A DNA stretch of 64,000 bases from Aliiroseovarius crassostreae (GTDB lineage Bacteria > Pseudomonadota > Alphaproteobacteria > Rhodobacterales > Rhodobacteraceae): positions 248,001-312,000 of the forward strand of contig NZ_LKBA01000006.1 in assembly GCF_001307765.1 (NCBI RefSeq). Direction: 5' to 3'. Numbering within the stretch: position 1 is the first letter of the stretch; the number at the start of each line of letters is the position of its first letter. The translations under genes were made by a program, and so were the position numbers. Shown in pieces: positions 42,214 through 53,121 of this stretch. The notes beneath the pieces were generated by a model that saw only the letters and a program-made list of their open reading frames with translations, did not search any database and had not been told where the DNA came from.

Positions 42214-43254
42214 ATGACCCAGACTCTGACAATCCGCCGCCCTGATGACTGGCACCTGCACCTGCGCGATGGCGAGGTGCTGAACGCCGTCCTGCCCGAA
42301 ACCGCGCGCCATTTTGGCCGTGGTATCATCATGCCCAACCTTGTCCCCCCCGTGGTGACCTTTGACGACGCCCAGGCCTATCACGGCCGGATCATGGCGG
42401 CGCTGCCCGAGGGCATGACATTTGACCCGCTGATGGTGCTTTACCTGACCGAAGACACCGACCCCGAGGATGTGGCCCGCGCCCATGCGTCCGGTCTGGT
42501 GAAAGCGGTCAAGCTCTACCCCGCCGGTGCCACCACCAACTCGGCCTCGGGGGTGCAGGATTTCACCAAGGTGGCGAAGGTGTTTGAGAAGATGGCCGAG
42601 ATTGGCCTGCCGCTTTGCGTTCATGGCGAAGTGACCGACCACGACATCGACATCTTCGACCGCGAAGCCGTGTTCATCGACCGGGTGCTGGATCCGATCC
42701 GCCACGCCCATCCCGATCTGCGCGTGGTGATGGAACATATCACCACGAAAAACGGTGTCGATTACGCGCGCGCCGGCGGCGACAATCTGGGGGCGACGAT
42801 CACCACGCACCACCTGATCATCAACCGCAACCACATCCTCGTGGGCGGGATCAAGCCACATTACTACTGCCTTCCGGTGGCCAAACGCGAAGAGCATCGC
42901 CTGGCGCTGCGAGAGGCGGCAACCTCTGGCGAGGCCACCTTCTTTCTTGGCACCGACAGCGCCCCGCACACGGACCCGAACAAGGAAAGCGCCTGTGGTT
43001 GTGCAGGCTGTTTCACCGCGACAAATACCATGTCCTGCCTTGCGGAAGTGTTCGAGGAAGAGGGCGCGCTGGATCAGCTCGAAGCCTTTGCCTCGCTCAA
43101 TGGTCCGGCCTTTTACGGCCTGCCCGCCAACGCAGCCACAATCACGTTGCGCAAGGGGGCACCCGTCACCTACCCAACCAAAATCGACAGTGCCGCCGGC
43201 CCGATCACCGTGTTTGATCCGGGCTTCCCGCTGCATTGGTCGGTAGAGACCTGA
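42214..43254 (+). CDS. pyrC: Dihydroorotase
   Basis: Cyclises N-carbamoyl-aspartate to dihydroorotate, step three of pyrimidine synthesis. The 346 residues match class II (PyrC) dihydroorotase. DWHLHLRDG at the start gives two zinc-binding histidines, [11 protein letters not shown] (about residue 100) the carbamylated lysine, and the HGEV, EHITT, and [10 protein letters not shown] blocks the remaining metal ligands and catalytic Asp. pyrE follows by 124 bases. Confidence 0.96.
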   Translation: MTQTLTIRRPDDWHLHLRDGEVLNAVLPETARHFGRGIIMPNLVPPVVTFDDAQAYHGRIMAALPEGMTFDPLMVLYLTEDTDPEDVARAHASGLVKAVKLYPAGATTNSASGVQDFTKVAKVFEKMAEIGLPLCVHGEVTDHDIDIFDREAVFIDRVLDPIRHAHPDLRVVMEHITTKNGVDYARAGGDNLGATITTHHLIINRNHILVGGIKPHYYCLPVAKREEHRLALREAATSGEATFFLGTDSAPHTDPNKESACGCAGCFTATNTMSCLAEVFEEEGALDQLEAFASLNGPAFYGLPANAATITLRKGAPVTYPTKIDSAAGPITVFDPGFPLHWSVET

Positions 43255-43378
43255 ACAGAGCGGTTTCTAGATCCGCGTCGCACCCGGCCCTCCCCCTGGT
43301 CGGGTGCGAAACCGCCCCCCCTTCGGGCCGGGAGCAAATCTCGGGGGAGTTTGAGACACACGAACAGGACGCTGCCAC

Positions 43379-44059
43379 ATGATCCCTTCCGCCTTCCCCG
43401 CCAAAGACGAAATTGCCCGCCTAACAGCCCGTATGCTGCTTGAGATCGGCGCGGTGAATTTCAACACGGATGAGCCGTTCACACTGGCCTCGGGCCTGCC
43501 CTCGCCCAGCTATATCGACTGCCGCAAGCTGATCTCTTTCCCGCGCATCCGCTCAACGCTCATGGATTTCATGGCGGTGACGATCATGCGCGAGGCGGGG
43601 TTCGAGGCGTTTGACAATATCGCGGGTGGCGAAACTGCGGGCATTCCCTTTTCGGCCTGGGTCGCCGAACGTCTGGCCCTGCCAATGACCTATGTGCGCA
43701 AGAAGCCCAAGGGATACGGCAAGAACGCGCGGATTGAAGGGGCCATGTCCGAAGGGCAGCGCGTGCTGCTGGTCGAGGATCTGACCACCGATGGCGGATC
43801 GAAACTGTCTTTTGTCGATGCGATTCGCGACACCGGCGCCACCTGCGGCGCCACCGCCGTCGTGTTCTATTACGACATTTTCCCCGAGACCGAGAAAACC
43901 CTGTCCGATCATGGCGTTCAGCTTATCCACCTGTGCACCTGGTGGGATGTTCTGGCCGAGGCAAAGGCGCAGGAAGCGTTTTCAACCGAGACGCTGGACG
44001 AGGTGGAGCGGTTCCTGAAAGACCCGCGTGCCTGGCAGGCCGCGCGGATGGAAGGCTAA
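43379..44059 (+). CDS. pyrE: Orotate phosphoribosyltransferase
   Basis: Adds phosphoribosyl from PRPP to orotate to give OMP, step five of pyrimidine synthesis. The 226 residues hold the PRPP-binding motif [13 protein letters not shown] (about residue 122) and the [10 protein letters not shown] loop typical of type I enzymes. It lies downstream of pyrC and is probably cotranscribed with it. Confidence 0.95.
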   Translation: MIPSAFPAKDEIARLTARMLLEIGAVNFNTDEPFTLASGLPSPSYIDCRKLISFPRIRSTLMDFMAVTIMREAGFEAFDNIAGGETAGIPFSAWVAERLALPMTYVRKKPKGYGKNARIEGAMSEGQRVLLVEDLTTDGGSKLSFVDAIRDTGATCGATAVVFYYDIFPETEKTLSDHGVQLIHLCTWWDVLAEAKAQEAFSTETLDEVERFLKDPRAWQAARMEG

Positions 44060-44133
44060 CCCGAACACACCAAGTTTAGGCACCCTTTTGCGGGATCCCA
44101 CCAAATATGGTAGGGTCCTGCCGGTGCTTTGAC

Positions 44134-44153
44134 TTATCCACAGATTGTTCACA
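44134..44153 (+). promoter_or_regulatory. DnaA-box-like sites upstream of dnaB
   Basis: TTATCCACA (44134-44142) is a perfect consensus DnaA box and TTGTTCACA (44145-44153) differs at one position. They are in the same orientation, two bases apart, 86 bases before the dnaB ATG. They could couple dnaB expression to DnaA or help load helicase. Confidence 0.6.
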
Positions 44154-44238
44154 GAAACATACATTTTGCGTTGAGGCAGGGATCGGGGGTAATACTCCCC
44201 CGACGGGAGCTGCCACCGCTCCGCCGAGGGACAGAGGC

Positions 44239-45744
<1,506 letters not shown>

Positions 45745-45871
45745 CGCCCCAACACAGGTGAGGGCTTCCACTCACGGACCCTCTATTGAGCAGATGGCCA
45801 CGGCAAACGATCCGGCGGCCAGAGAGCAGTAGGGCAAGACAGCCCACGAGGAGGAGGAGGAAGGACAGCGG

Positions 45872-46278
45872 ATGGTGGTGACAGGATTGAACCACATCAC
45901 GTTGGCCACCTCCGACCTCGCCCGGTCCGTCGGGTTTTATCGTGACCTGCTTGGCGCCACCCTGCGCGCCCATTGGGCGAGCGGCGCCTATCTGGAACTG
46001 GGGGACATCTGGCTATGCCTGATGCAAACGGCGGGTGATATCCCTTTCCGCACAGATTACACCCACCTCGCCTTTTCCTGCGAAGCGGCTGAGTTTGCGC
46101 CCTGTCCGATCGCATCCAGACGCAGGCCGCGCTGTGGCAGGAGAACAGGTCGCAAGGCGCGTCGCTCTATTTCCTCGACCCGGATGGGCATCGGCTGGAG
46201 CGGCATCTGGGGGATCTCGAAACCCGTCTGGCCCATTACCGGGCGCACCCGGAAAAGGGCGTGACGGTGATCGGTTGA
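45872..46278 (+). pseudogene. FosA-like glutathione transferase with one-base frameshift
   Basis: FosA enzymes inactivate fosfomycin by adding glutathione. Frame one gives GLNHITLATSDLARSVGFYR, GDIWLCLMQ and [14 protein letters not shown]; after about 46096 the reading passes to another frame with [39 protein letters not shown], ending at 46278. The metal ligands (His7, His in YTHLAF, Glu in HRLERH) are all present across the two frames. One G is missing in GCGCCCTG. Uncorrected, the ORF ends at 46264 with a nonsense tail. It is either a recent pseudogene or a base-call error. Confidence 0.85.
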
Positions 46279-46317
46279 GCGCCCATTCCGCCACCTGCGC
46301 CAAGGCGTGATGTGCGG

Positions 46318-46366
46318 TGCCTCCGGCGGGGATATTTAAGACAAGAAAAAAGTGGCAGCGCTGCCC
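46318..46366. repeat. GC-rich REP-like palindrome, copy 6
   Basis: TGCCTCCGGCGGGGATATTTAAGACAAGAAAAAA then GGCAGCGCTGCC, between two convergent genes. Confidence 0.6.
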
Positions 46367-46424
46367 CGGCGACTGGCCGTGGCTCAGCCCCCGGCGGCGC
46401 GGGGCCGGACCGCAGCAAGCCGGG

Positions 46425-46850
46425 TCAGCGGCGAAAATCTGTGATCATCATGTAATCCTTGCGTGGGCCGGTGACGCGCCATGTGGCGCGCCAGTCTGGC
46501 CAGCGCGAGAAATTATAACTCACTTCGTAATCATCAGGGGGGCAGTGGTGAAACCCCGTGGCGGTATCCCCCAACAGGCCAATACGGTGGAAATCCCGCC
46601 CATCCTCAAACAGCACCAGCACCCCATCCGCATCCGGCCGCCAGAGGTAGCGGCGGGTGGCCTGCATCGCCGTCGGGCCGTTTGGACCGGTGGGAAGACG
46701 CAGCTCTCCCACTTCGTCATAGCGCAGCCCCTCTGCATCTGGCGTGAACGTGGCAACCCCTTCGAAACATCCGGTGCTGCCTGCCTTGGCATCTTCTATC
46801 CGCCGGGTCAGATGCCAGCGGCCTTCGAAATCGGAAAGTCGCAGCGTCAC
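46425..46850 (-). CDS. DUF6314 family protein
   Basis: A 141-residue soluble protein with a lipocalin-like strand pattern. It starts LRLSDFEGRWHLTRRIEDA and contains LRYDEVGELRLP, RRYLWRPDA, EDGRDFHRI and HHCPPDDYEVSYNF, ending in WRVTGPRKDYMMITDFRR. These blocks match DUF6314; function is unknown. Its ATG overlaps the stop of the upstream gene (ATGA). Confidence 0.8.
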   Translation of the reverse strand: MTLRLSDFEGRWHLTRRIEDAKAGSTGCFEGVATFTPDAEGLRYDEVGELRLPTGPNGPTAMQATRRYLWRPDADGVLVLFEDGRDFHRIGLLGDTATGFHHCPPDDYEVSYNFSRWPDWRATWRVTGPRKDYMMITDFRR

Positions 46851-47200
46851 TTGATCCCTCCTTCATAAATTGTCCCACGCGCGCCGACAAAGCGCACCCG
46901 ATCCCCGGCGCGCAGCATGTCATAGCAGTCCACATGGGATGCAGGCGGCCAGGAGGAGCAATACTGATCCTCTTTGACAAACCACCGCCCCCAGCTCTCT
47001 GCGCCGGCCACGTAAAGTGTGCGCCCATCGGCGTGGAACAGTTGCCAGCGACCCTGATCCTTGCCGGAATACACCACCCGTGCATCCGTAAGGGCGGCGC
47101 GAATCTCATCCCCACGCATGGGCAGAAAAGCGTCCCCGGCCTGCGCATTCTGGGCATTTCCCAGCATGATTGTCGCTAACAGCACCGCAATCCGCCCCAT
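46847..47200 (-). CDS. Secreted unknown protein upstream of DUF6314
   Basis: A 117-residue exported protein. The signal peptide MGRIAVLLATIMLGNAQNAQA is followed by a compact domain with LPMRGDEIRAALTDARVVYS, WQLFHADGRTLYV, and two cysteines (YCSSW, VDCYDML) that may form a disulfide. The ATG at 47200 is preferred since an upstream one at 47293 lies within the purB leader. Coupled to the DUF6314 gene by a four-base overlap. No characterised family recognised. Confidence 0.75.
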   Translation of the reverse strand: MGRIAVLLATIMLGNAQNAQAGDAFLPMRGDEIRAALTDARVVYSGKDQGRWQLFHADGRTLYVAGAESWGRWFVKEDQYCSSWPPASHVDCYDMLRAGDRVRFVGARGTIYEGGIK

Positions 47201-47283
47201 CTGCCTCCCCTTCTCTTGATCTGCCGCACCGCAGCAGTCTATGACACCGCCAACCGGAGCCACAACGCAAAAAAGGCCGTGAC

Positions 47284-48588
47284 ATGATCCCACGCTATTC
47301 CCGCCCCGAAATGGTCGCCATCTGGTCGCCCGAAACCAAGTTCAAGATCTGGTACGAGATCGAGGCCCATGCCTGCGACGCCATGGCCGATCTGGGCGTG
47401 ATCCCGCGCGAAAACGCCGATGCCGTCTGGAAAGCCAAAGATGTCGAGTTCGACGTCGCCCGCATTGACGAGATCGAAGCGGTGACCAAACATGACGTGA
47501 TCGCCTTCCTCACCCACCTCGCTGAACATGTGGGCTCGGAAGAGGCGCGCTTTGTGCACCAGGGCATGACCTCATCCGACGTGCTGGACACCTGCCTGAA
47601 CGTGCAGCTGGTGCGCGCCGCTGACATCTTGCTTGATGGGATGGACAAGGTTCTGGCCGCCCTGAAGAAACGCGCGCTGGAGCACAAGGACACGGTCCGC
47701 GTGGGCCGCTCGCACGGTATCCACGCCGAACCCACCACCATGGGGCTGACCTTCGCGCGTTTCTACGCCGAGATGGACCGCAACAAGAACCGTCTGGAAA
47801 AGGCCCGTTACGAGATCGCCACTGGCGCGATTTCCGGCGCGGTTGGCACCTTTGCCAATATCGACCCCGCCGTTGAAGAGCATGTCTGTGAGAAGCTGGG
47901 CCTGCGCCCCGAGCCGATCTCGACCCAGGTCATCCCGCGTGATCGCCACGCCATGTTCTTCGCCACGCTGGGTGTGATTGCCTCGTCGATCGAAAACATC
48001 GCCGTGGAAATCCGCCACATGCAGCGCACCGAGGTTCTGGAAGGCGCCGAGTTCTTCTCGATGGGCCAGAAGGGCTCATCCGCCATGCCGCACAAGAAAA
48101 ACCCGGTCCTGACCGAAAACCTGACCGGTCTGGCCCGTCTGGTGCGCATGGCCGTGGTGCCGGCGATGGAAAACGTGGCGCTGTGGCACGAGCGCGACAT
48201 CTCCCACTCGTCCGTTGAGCGCGCGATTGGCCCGGACGCCACCGTGACCCTGGACTTTGCCCTGCATCGTCTGGCGGGTGTGGTCGAGAAAATGCTGATC
48301 TTCCCCGACAACATGCTGGATAACATGAATAAATTCCCCGGACTGGTCATGTCGCAGCGCGTGTTGCTGGCCCTGACCCAAGCCGGTGTGTCGCGTGAAG
48401 ATGCCTATTCGATGGTGCAGCGCAACGCGCTTAAGGTCTGGGAAGAACGTCTGGATTTCCGCGAATTGCTGCTGGCCGATGAAGCCGTGGTTGAAGCCCT
48501 CGGCGTTGACGCGATCAACGAGAAATTCGACATGGGCTATCACACCAAACATGTCGACACGATCTTCAAACGGGTGTTCGGCGAATAA
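47284..48588 (+). CDS. purB: Adenylosuccinate lyase
   Basis: Splits fumarate from SAICAR and from adenylosuccinate in purine synthesis. 434 residues of the fumarase/aspartase superfamily. The catalytic loop SMGQKGSSAMPHKKNPVL (about residue 262), TSSDVLDTC (about 98) and GRSHGIHAEPTT (about 141) are all present. The start MIPRYSRPEM is typical of the bacterial short form. It is the first gene on the plus strand after the divergent secreted protein. Confidence 0.96.
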   Translation: MIPRYSRPEMVAIWSPETKFKIWYEIEAHACDAMADLGVIPRENADAVWKAKDVEFDVARIDEIEAVTKHDVIAFLTHLAEHVGSEEARFVHQGMTSSDVLDTCLNVQLVRAADILLDGMDKVLAALKKRALEHKDTVRVGRSHGIHAEPTTMGLTFARFYAEMDRNKNRLEKARYEIATGAISGAVGTFANIDPAVEEHVCEKLGLRPEPISTQVIPRDRHAMFFATLGVIASSIENIAVEIRHMQRTEVLEGAEFFSMGQKGSSAMPHKKNPVLTENLTGLARLVRMAVVPAMENVALWHERDISHSSVERAIGPDATVTLDFALHRLAGVVEKMLIFPDNMLDNMNKFPGLVMSQRVLLALTQAGVSREDAYSMVQRNALKVWEERLDFRELLLADEAVVEALGVDAINEKFDMGYHTKHVDTIFKRVFGE

Positions 48589-48654
48589 CCACCGCCCGAT
48601 TTCGCAAAAATCGTGTTCCGTGCTATCATGGGGTCCTTCACCAAGGAGGGCCCC

Positions 48655-48816
48655 ATGTTTTTTAAGAGATTTCTGGTTGGGTGCGTCCTGACCATCACCG
48701 CGTTTCTCACCCCCGCCTATGCCTGCGAACAGCATGAAAAACAGGCGCAGAGCTGTCTGGCAGGTCATGAGTGGAATGACGACGCCAAGACCTGCGCGCC
48801 TGTGGTGTCAAGCTGA
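48655..48816 (+). CDS. Small secreted cysteine-containing protein
   Basis: A 53-residue protein. A signal peptide (MFFKRFLVGCVLTITAFL..., cleavage after AYA) is followed by a 30-residue mature peptide with three cysteines (CEQHEKQAQSC, KTC). AGGAGGG lies before the ATG. A free cysteine would remain or allow dimerisation. Function unknown. Confidence 0.65.
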   Translation: MFFKRFLVGCVLTITAFLTPAYACEQHEKQAQSCLAGHEWNDDAKTCAPVVSS

Positions 48817-48913
48817 CATCCGGCCTGCCGAATTGCAGTTTCTTCTCAGCGGGTAAGCGGCTGTTAACATCGCTCTGCCACAATACCTGCAAGACGGGAT
48901 TGAGGAGCAGGCC

Positions 48914-50026
48914 TTGAACAACGCGCTTACACCGATGGACAATGATGTGGTTTTGCCCGGTGAGCTGCCGGAATTTGGCGTAATGCCAAAAGGTGCCCCC
49001 ATGGGGCAGCCCCCCTTCATGTCCCCACCCCGGCAATTGTCCAAGAAACAAAAGGCGGCGATCATCATCCGCCTTTTGCTCGCAGAAGGGGCGGAGCTTC
49101 CCCTCTCTGGTCTGCCTGAGGCCATGCAGAGCGATCTGATTGAAAACATGTCAGAAATGCGCCTCATCGACAAAGGCACCGTGGCGGCCGTGGTCGATGA
49201 GTTCATCAGCGAAATGCAGGAGGTGGGTCTTACCTTTCCCGGCGGGCTGGAAGGGGCGCTGGACATTCTCGATGGCACGTTGGACCCGACCATGATCGCG
49301 CGCGTGCGCAAAAATGCTGGCGTCAAGATCACGGGCAATCCGTGGGAAACCATTGCAGGGATCGACCCCAAGAAACTGTTGCCAATCCTGGAAGAGGAAA
49401 GCACCGAAGTGGCGGCGGTTCTGCTGTCGAAGCTCAAAGTCTCTGTGGCGGCTGAGCTTTTGGGGCAATTGCCCGGCCCGCGCGCGCGGAAAGTGGCTTA
49501 TGCGGTCTCACTGACCGGAAATATCTCGCCGGAAGTGGTGCATAAAATTGGCCGGTCTCTGGCCGAGCAGCTTGATGCCCAACCGGTCAGCGCCTTCACG
49601 GACGGGCCGGTGGAACGCGTCGGCGCGATCCTCAACTTCTCTCCCGCGGCCACTCGCGACGATGTACTGAACGGGCTGGACGAAGAAGATCAGGTCTTTG
49701 CCGAGGAAGTGCGCAAGGCGATCTTTACCTTCGCCAATATCCCCGCCCGTGTCGACCCGCGCGATGTGCCGAAGATCACCAAGGATATTGATCAGGCGGT
49801 GCTGATCACGGCATTGACGGCTGCAACCGGCGAATTGGAAGCCTCGGCCGAGTTCATCCTCGGGGCCATGTCGAAACGCATGGCAGAGCAGATCCGCGAA
49901 GAAATGCAAAGCCTTGGCAAGGTCAAAGCCGCAGATGGCGAGGCTGCCATGAATGCCGTTATCTCTCGCATCCGAGAGATGGAAGGCGCGGGAGAAATTC
50001 TTCTGATCGCGGAGGATGAAGAGTAG
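48914..50026 (+). CDS. fliG: Flagellar motor switch protein FliG
   Basis: A 370-residue FliG, part of the C-ring that sets rotation direction and contacts the stator. The N-domain (KKQKAAIIIRLLLAEG), middle domain (LLPILEEESTEVAAVLLSKL) and C-terminal domain with charged helix (DQAVLITALTAA...FILGAMSKRMAEQIREEM) are visible. The N-terminal 40 residues are proline- and glycine-rich. The likely start is TTG at 48914, after GAGGAGCAG; an ATG at 48935 is the alternative. No other flagellar genes are in the window. Confidence 0.9.
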   Translation: MNNALTPMDNDVVLPGELPEFGVMPKGAPMGQPPFMSPPRQLSKKQKAAIIIRLLLAEGAELPLSGLPEAMQSDLIENMSEMRLIDKGTVAAVVDEFISEMQEVGLTFPGGLEGALDILDGTLDPTMIARVRKNAGVKITGNPWETIAGIDPKKLLPILEEESTEVAAVLLSKLKVSVAAELLGQLPGPRARKVAYAVSLTGNISPEVVHKIGRSLAEQLDAQPVSAFTDGPVERVGAILNFSPAATRDDVLNGLDEEDQVFAEEVRKAIFTFANIPARVDPRDVPKITKDIDQAVLITALTAATGELEASAEFILGAMSKRMAEQIREEMQSLGKVKAADGEAAMNAVISRIREMEGAGEILLIAEDEE

Positions 50027-50249
50027 AGCATTTCGCGATCACCCTGTGTCGGTTCTCTGTCCTGAACCGCCAGCAGGTTTGAGACCTCCCGCCGTATTTC
50101 AGTTTCCCCCGAATCTTCGGTCAAAACCAAAACACCTTGCCCAGTCAAAACGCGTTTCCTTCGCTGCACAAACCACCCCGCAGCTTGCCCTTTGCCAGAG
50201 CCGCTTTTATACCATGGAAAGAATGCGGCAATCTGCCCGTCAGATTGGA
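50027..50249. other. Gene-free stretch after fliG
   Basis: No supported gene, terminator or promoter recognised. With the following repeat copy, about 350 bases separate fliG from the acyltransferase. Confidence 0.4.
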
Positions 50250-50364
50250 TAAAGCGTTTCTACATATTGTTAGATCACAATAATAAGTAGAAACGCCCAT
50301 GCCATGTCGATGTTTCGTGCGTTTCGAGAGTATGCTGCTATGCAACCTGATCTCGAAACGTTTA
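50250..50364. repeat. Two-hairpin element, copy G
   Basis: 115 bp from TAAAGCGTTTCTAC to CGAAACGTTTA. First hairpin GCGTTTCTAC...GTAGAAACGC with compensating changes in both arms relative to other copies (TCTAC/GTAGA), second GCGTTTCGAGA...TCTCGAAACG. Paired changes point to a conserved structure. Confidence 0.88.
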
Positions 50365-50382
50365 GTGCAATAAAGGGATCCC

Positions 50383-51276
50383 ATGGCCGAAACGAAATTT
50401 GAACCCAAGGCCTATCTTGCCTATCTGGGCCTTCGCGCGGTTCTTGGTCTCCCCCGGCTTTTGCCCTACACAACCCGCATCGCCACCATTGGCTGGCTGA
50501 CATCCGCTGTCGTGGCCCCCATAGCCGGGTATCGCAAGCGGGTGCGCAACAACCTGTTGAAAGTGTTTCCGGACATGCCCCCTGCCGAAGTGGCCCGTCT
50601 GGAACGCGAGGTGCCAAACAACGCGGGGCGGGTGCTGGCGGAGCTGTTTTCCTCGGATGATTTCGTGCGCCATCTTGGCAAGCTGGAGCTGAAAGGTCCG
50701 GGGGTTGAGGCCCTTCTCAAGGCACGCGACGCGGGACGCCCGATCATTGGCGTGTCCGGGCATTTCGGGAATTACGACGTGATGCGCCTTGCCATGGTTC
50801 AGAACGGGTTCTCGATCGGGGGGCTATATCGTCCCTTTACCAACAAATATTTCGACATGTTCTATCGCCGCGCGCTGGAAACCGTGGCCAAGCCGGTCTT
50901 TCCCCAGGGGCGCAGAGGTCTGGCCGACATGTTGCGGCATCTCAGATCCGGCAACATGATCGCCATCCTTGCCGACCAGCGCGCCAATGATGGCGAGCGG
51001 TTGAAGTTTTTCGGACAGGACGCGCTGACACCAATTTCAGCGGCGGAGATGGCCCTGAAATATGACGCACATCTGTTCTGCGCCTATGGGGTGCGGCGCG
51101 CCAACGGGGTCGATTTCGACATGGTGATCGAAGAACCGATCCCGCATGGCGATCCCAACGAGATGATGCAGGCCATCAATGACAGTCTGGAAGCACAGGT
51201 TCGTCAGAACATGGGGCAGTTCCTTTGGGTTCATAACCGCTGGCACATTCCGGCCCGCCGTCAGGACGGCAGTTAA
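50383..51276 (+). CDS. Lipid A lauroyl-type acyltransferase
   Basis: A 297-residue member of the LpxL/HtrB family, which adds a secondary fatty acid to lipid A at the inner membrane. The HxxxxD motif is HFGNYD (about residue 127), with LYRPFTNKYFDMFY and ILADQRANDGERLKFFG following. A hydrophobic N-terminal segment (about 30-50) may anchor it. The start follows a repeat copy by 19 bases, so its promoter lies within or before that repeat. Confidence 0.9.
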   Translation: MAETKFEPKAYLAYLGLRAVLGLPRLLPYTTRIATIGWLTSAVVAPIAGYRKRVRNNLLKVFPDMPPAEVARLEREVPNNAGRVLAELFSSDDFVRHLGKLELKGPGVEALLKARDAGRPIIGVSGHFGNYDVMRLAMVQNGFSIGGLYRPFTNKYFDMFYRRALETVAKPVFPQGRRGLADMLRHLRSGNMIAILADQRANDGERLKFFGQDALTPISAAEMALKYDAHLFCAYGVRRANGVDFDMVIEEPIPHGDPNEMMQAINDSLEAQVRQNMGQFLWVHNRWHIPARRQDGS

Positions 51277-51340
51277 GGCGTTTCAGACAGAACTGAACCA
51301 CGTGCTTATTCCAAGCCCCCCCACGACAGTGGCATCTCTT
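51274..51340. repeat. Partial two-hairpin element, copy H
   Basis: TAAGGCGTTTCAGACAG...CTTATTCCAAG...GACAGTGGCATCTCTTACGGCG parallels the first 65 bases of the copies at 362 and 53122, then ends. The gene stop TAA is formed by its first bases. Confidence 0.65.
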
Positions 51341-51358
51341 ACGGCGCGCGCCCGCAGG

Positions 51359-52075
51359 TCACTTCAGCCGAATGGCCGCCTGTATCGGCCCCGGATAGCC
51401 TTTGGGGGTAAGCGACTGAAGCACCAGGGCTGCGGCCTGACCCTCCAGAACCGGCAAGGTCAGTTCCAGCTCCCCCGCCCCGTCCCATGTTGTCAGGGGG
51501 GTCAGTTCGGTCACGATATTGGTATATTCAATCTGCTGACCGGCATTTTCCCCACGGGTGATTGTCACCATTTCAGAGGGGATGAAATACACCAGGAGCG
51601 CAACCATCTCGGCCTCAAGTGCCGCGCGGGTCACCGTTTTGGCCGAAACCACCACGCCCTGATCCGTCTTGCGAGAGGACAACATCACCTGCCCCATCCG
51701 GTCCCGGTGATCGTCAAGTGCTGCAAAAACATCCATCGGACGGTTGCCCACCACCTGCGTCACACCGCCAATCACCATTTGCGGCGTATATTTATAACGG
51801 GCTTCCGCAACCCGGCGATACCCTTCCTGCCTTTGGGTGAATTGTGGTTGGGCAAAGGTGTCTTTCCAGCCGATATAGTCCCAGTAATCCACGTGGAACG
51901 CAAGCGGCAGCAGGTTGGGATGGTCGGACATATCAGCAAGAAGCTGGTCCGCCGGAGGGCAGGAGGAACAGCCCTGTGAGGTAAACAGCTCAACCACCAT
52001 CAACGACCGATCTTGCGCCGTGGCCACCCCAACCGCCATTACCATGGCCATAGCAGCTCCAAAAATCACCCGCAT
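51359..52075 (-). CDS. DUF1223 secreted thioredoxin-like protein
   Basis: A 238-residue exported protein with a signal peptide cleaved after ATAQ or nearby. ELFTSQGCSSCPPADQLLADM (register about residues 29-49) is the DUF1223 CxxCPPAD motif in a thioredoxin-like fold, followed by FHVDYWDYIGWKDTFAQ. The CSSC pair could be redox-active. Target unknown. It is convergent with the acyltransferase. Confidence 0.9.
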   Translation of the reverse strand: MRVIFGAAMAMVMAVGVATAQDRSLMVVELFTSQGCSSCPPADQLLADMSDHPNLLPLAFHVDYWDYIGWKDTFAQPQFTQRQEGYRRVAEARYKYTPQMVIGGVTQVVGNRPMDVFAALDDHRDRMGQVMLSSRKTDQGVVVSAKTVTRAALEAEMVALLVYFIPSEMVTITRGENAGQQIEYTNIVTELTPLTTWDGAGELELTLPVLEGQAAALVLQSLTPKGYPGPIQAAIRLK

Positions 52076-52284
52076 TCGGTCACCTCTTTTTTCGTCTTAC
52101 CCCGTAATAGCGCAGGCCAACCTCTGGGACCAATCAAGGTTTTGCGAGCGTTTTGTTACAGTTTGCAGCATGGCGAAATGGCCACGCTTGCGGGGATGCG
52201 CATGCCAACCAGAGGTGCAAATCGGATTTGCATTCTCCTGAGATGTGCAAGCTGTTATCCACGACAGGCGAACAGGAGGAACAC

Positions 52285-52995
52285 ATGCGTAAAACCGTTC
52301 TCGTCACCGGCGGGGCGCGCGGCATCGGGCGCGCAATTGCCGACGACCTGGCGCGCGACCATCATGTCGTCATCACCTATTTCTCAGACAAAGCAGCGGG
52401 CAAGATGTTTGCAGTCAAACATCCCGGCAGCCTCGCCATCCGCGCCGATTTCACCAATGCCGAAGAGCCTGCAGAGGTGGTCAAACTGGCCATTTCCGCC
52501 TTTGGAAAGATCGACGCGATCGTGAACAATGCAGGCCGGGTCACCGAGACAGCCTGCGACAGCGTGGCCCCGGCAGAGCATGCGGCGCTTTATCAGGTCA
52601 ATGTCACCGCCCCCGCGGCCATTCTGGCCGCGACCCTGCCGCATATGCCAAACGGTTCTGCCGTGGTGAACATTGCATCCGTCAATGCCGCGTCGCCCCC
52701 CGCAACCGCAGGCGCCTATGCGGCGAGCAAAGCGGCGCTGGTGGCCATGACCAAGGCGCAGGCCAAGGCACTTGGGCCACGCGGGATCCGGGTCAATGCC
52801 CTCGCCCCGGGCCCGGTCGAAAGCGCCCATGCGCCACGCCCGGATGCGTTGCAGGCTGAGGTCCGCGCGAACACCGCCCTGGCACGAAATGGCCTGCCAT
52901 CTGATATGGTGGGACCCACCCGATTTTTGCTGAGCGACGCTGCCGGTTTCATCACCGGTGAGGTTTTGACGGTTTCTGGCGGATACCGTCTCTGA
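52285..52995 (+). CDS. Short-chain dehydrogenase/reductase
   Basis: A 236-residue SDR-fold oxidoreductase. TGGARGIGRAIADDLA is the cofactor site, NNAGRV (about residue 83) and the catalytic Ser-Tyr-Lys in VNIASVN...GAYAASKAAL (about 150) are present, and ALAPGPVES follows. FYSDKAAG in place of a basic residue after strand 2 leaves NAD or NADP use open. AGGAGG precedes the ATG at 52285. Substrate unknown; relatives reduce 3-oxoacyl groups or sugars. Confidence 0.88.
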   Translation: MRKTVLVTGGARGIGRAIADDLARDHHVVITYFSDKAAGKMFAVKHPGSLAIRADFTNAEEPAEVVKLAISAFGKIDAIVNNAGRVTETACDSVAPAEHAALYQVNVTAPAAILAATLPHMPNGSAVVNIASVNAASPPATAGAYAASKAALVAMTKAQAKALGPRGIRVNALAPGPVESAHAPRPDALQAEVRANTALARNGLPSDMVGPTRFLLSDAAGFITGEVLTVSGGYRL

Positions 52996-53025
52996 CACTC
53001 ACCTTATCTTAAGCTTCGGATGCAA

Positions 53026-53064
53026 AAAGGGGATATGCGGCGTCTTTTGCGACATATCCCCTTT
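53026..53064. terminator. Hairpin between SDR and ccmG
   Basis: AAAGGGGATATG (53026-53037) pairs perfectly with CATATCCCCTTT (53053-53064) across a 15-base loop; T follows on both strands. Likely the SDR terminator, possibly bidirectional. Confidence 0.8.
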
Positions 53065-53121
53065 CCTATCATCGAAGCCCTCGGTTTTACCGGGTTTCTG
53101 ATCCTGCTGCACCTCGCGGCG

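Noticed and set aside
45872-46264. FosA-like gene read as a normal 130-residue protein
   Set aside because: Its last 55 residues are Arg/Ser-rich shadow sequence, while the true C-terminus is found in another frame.
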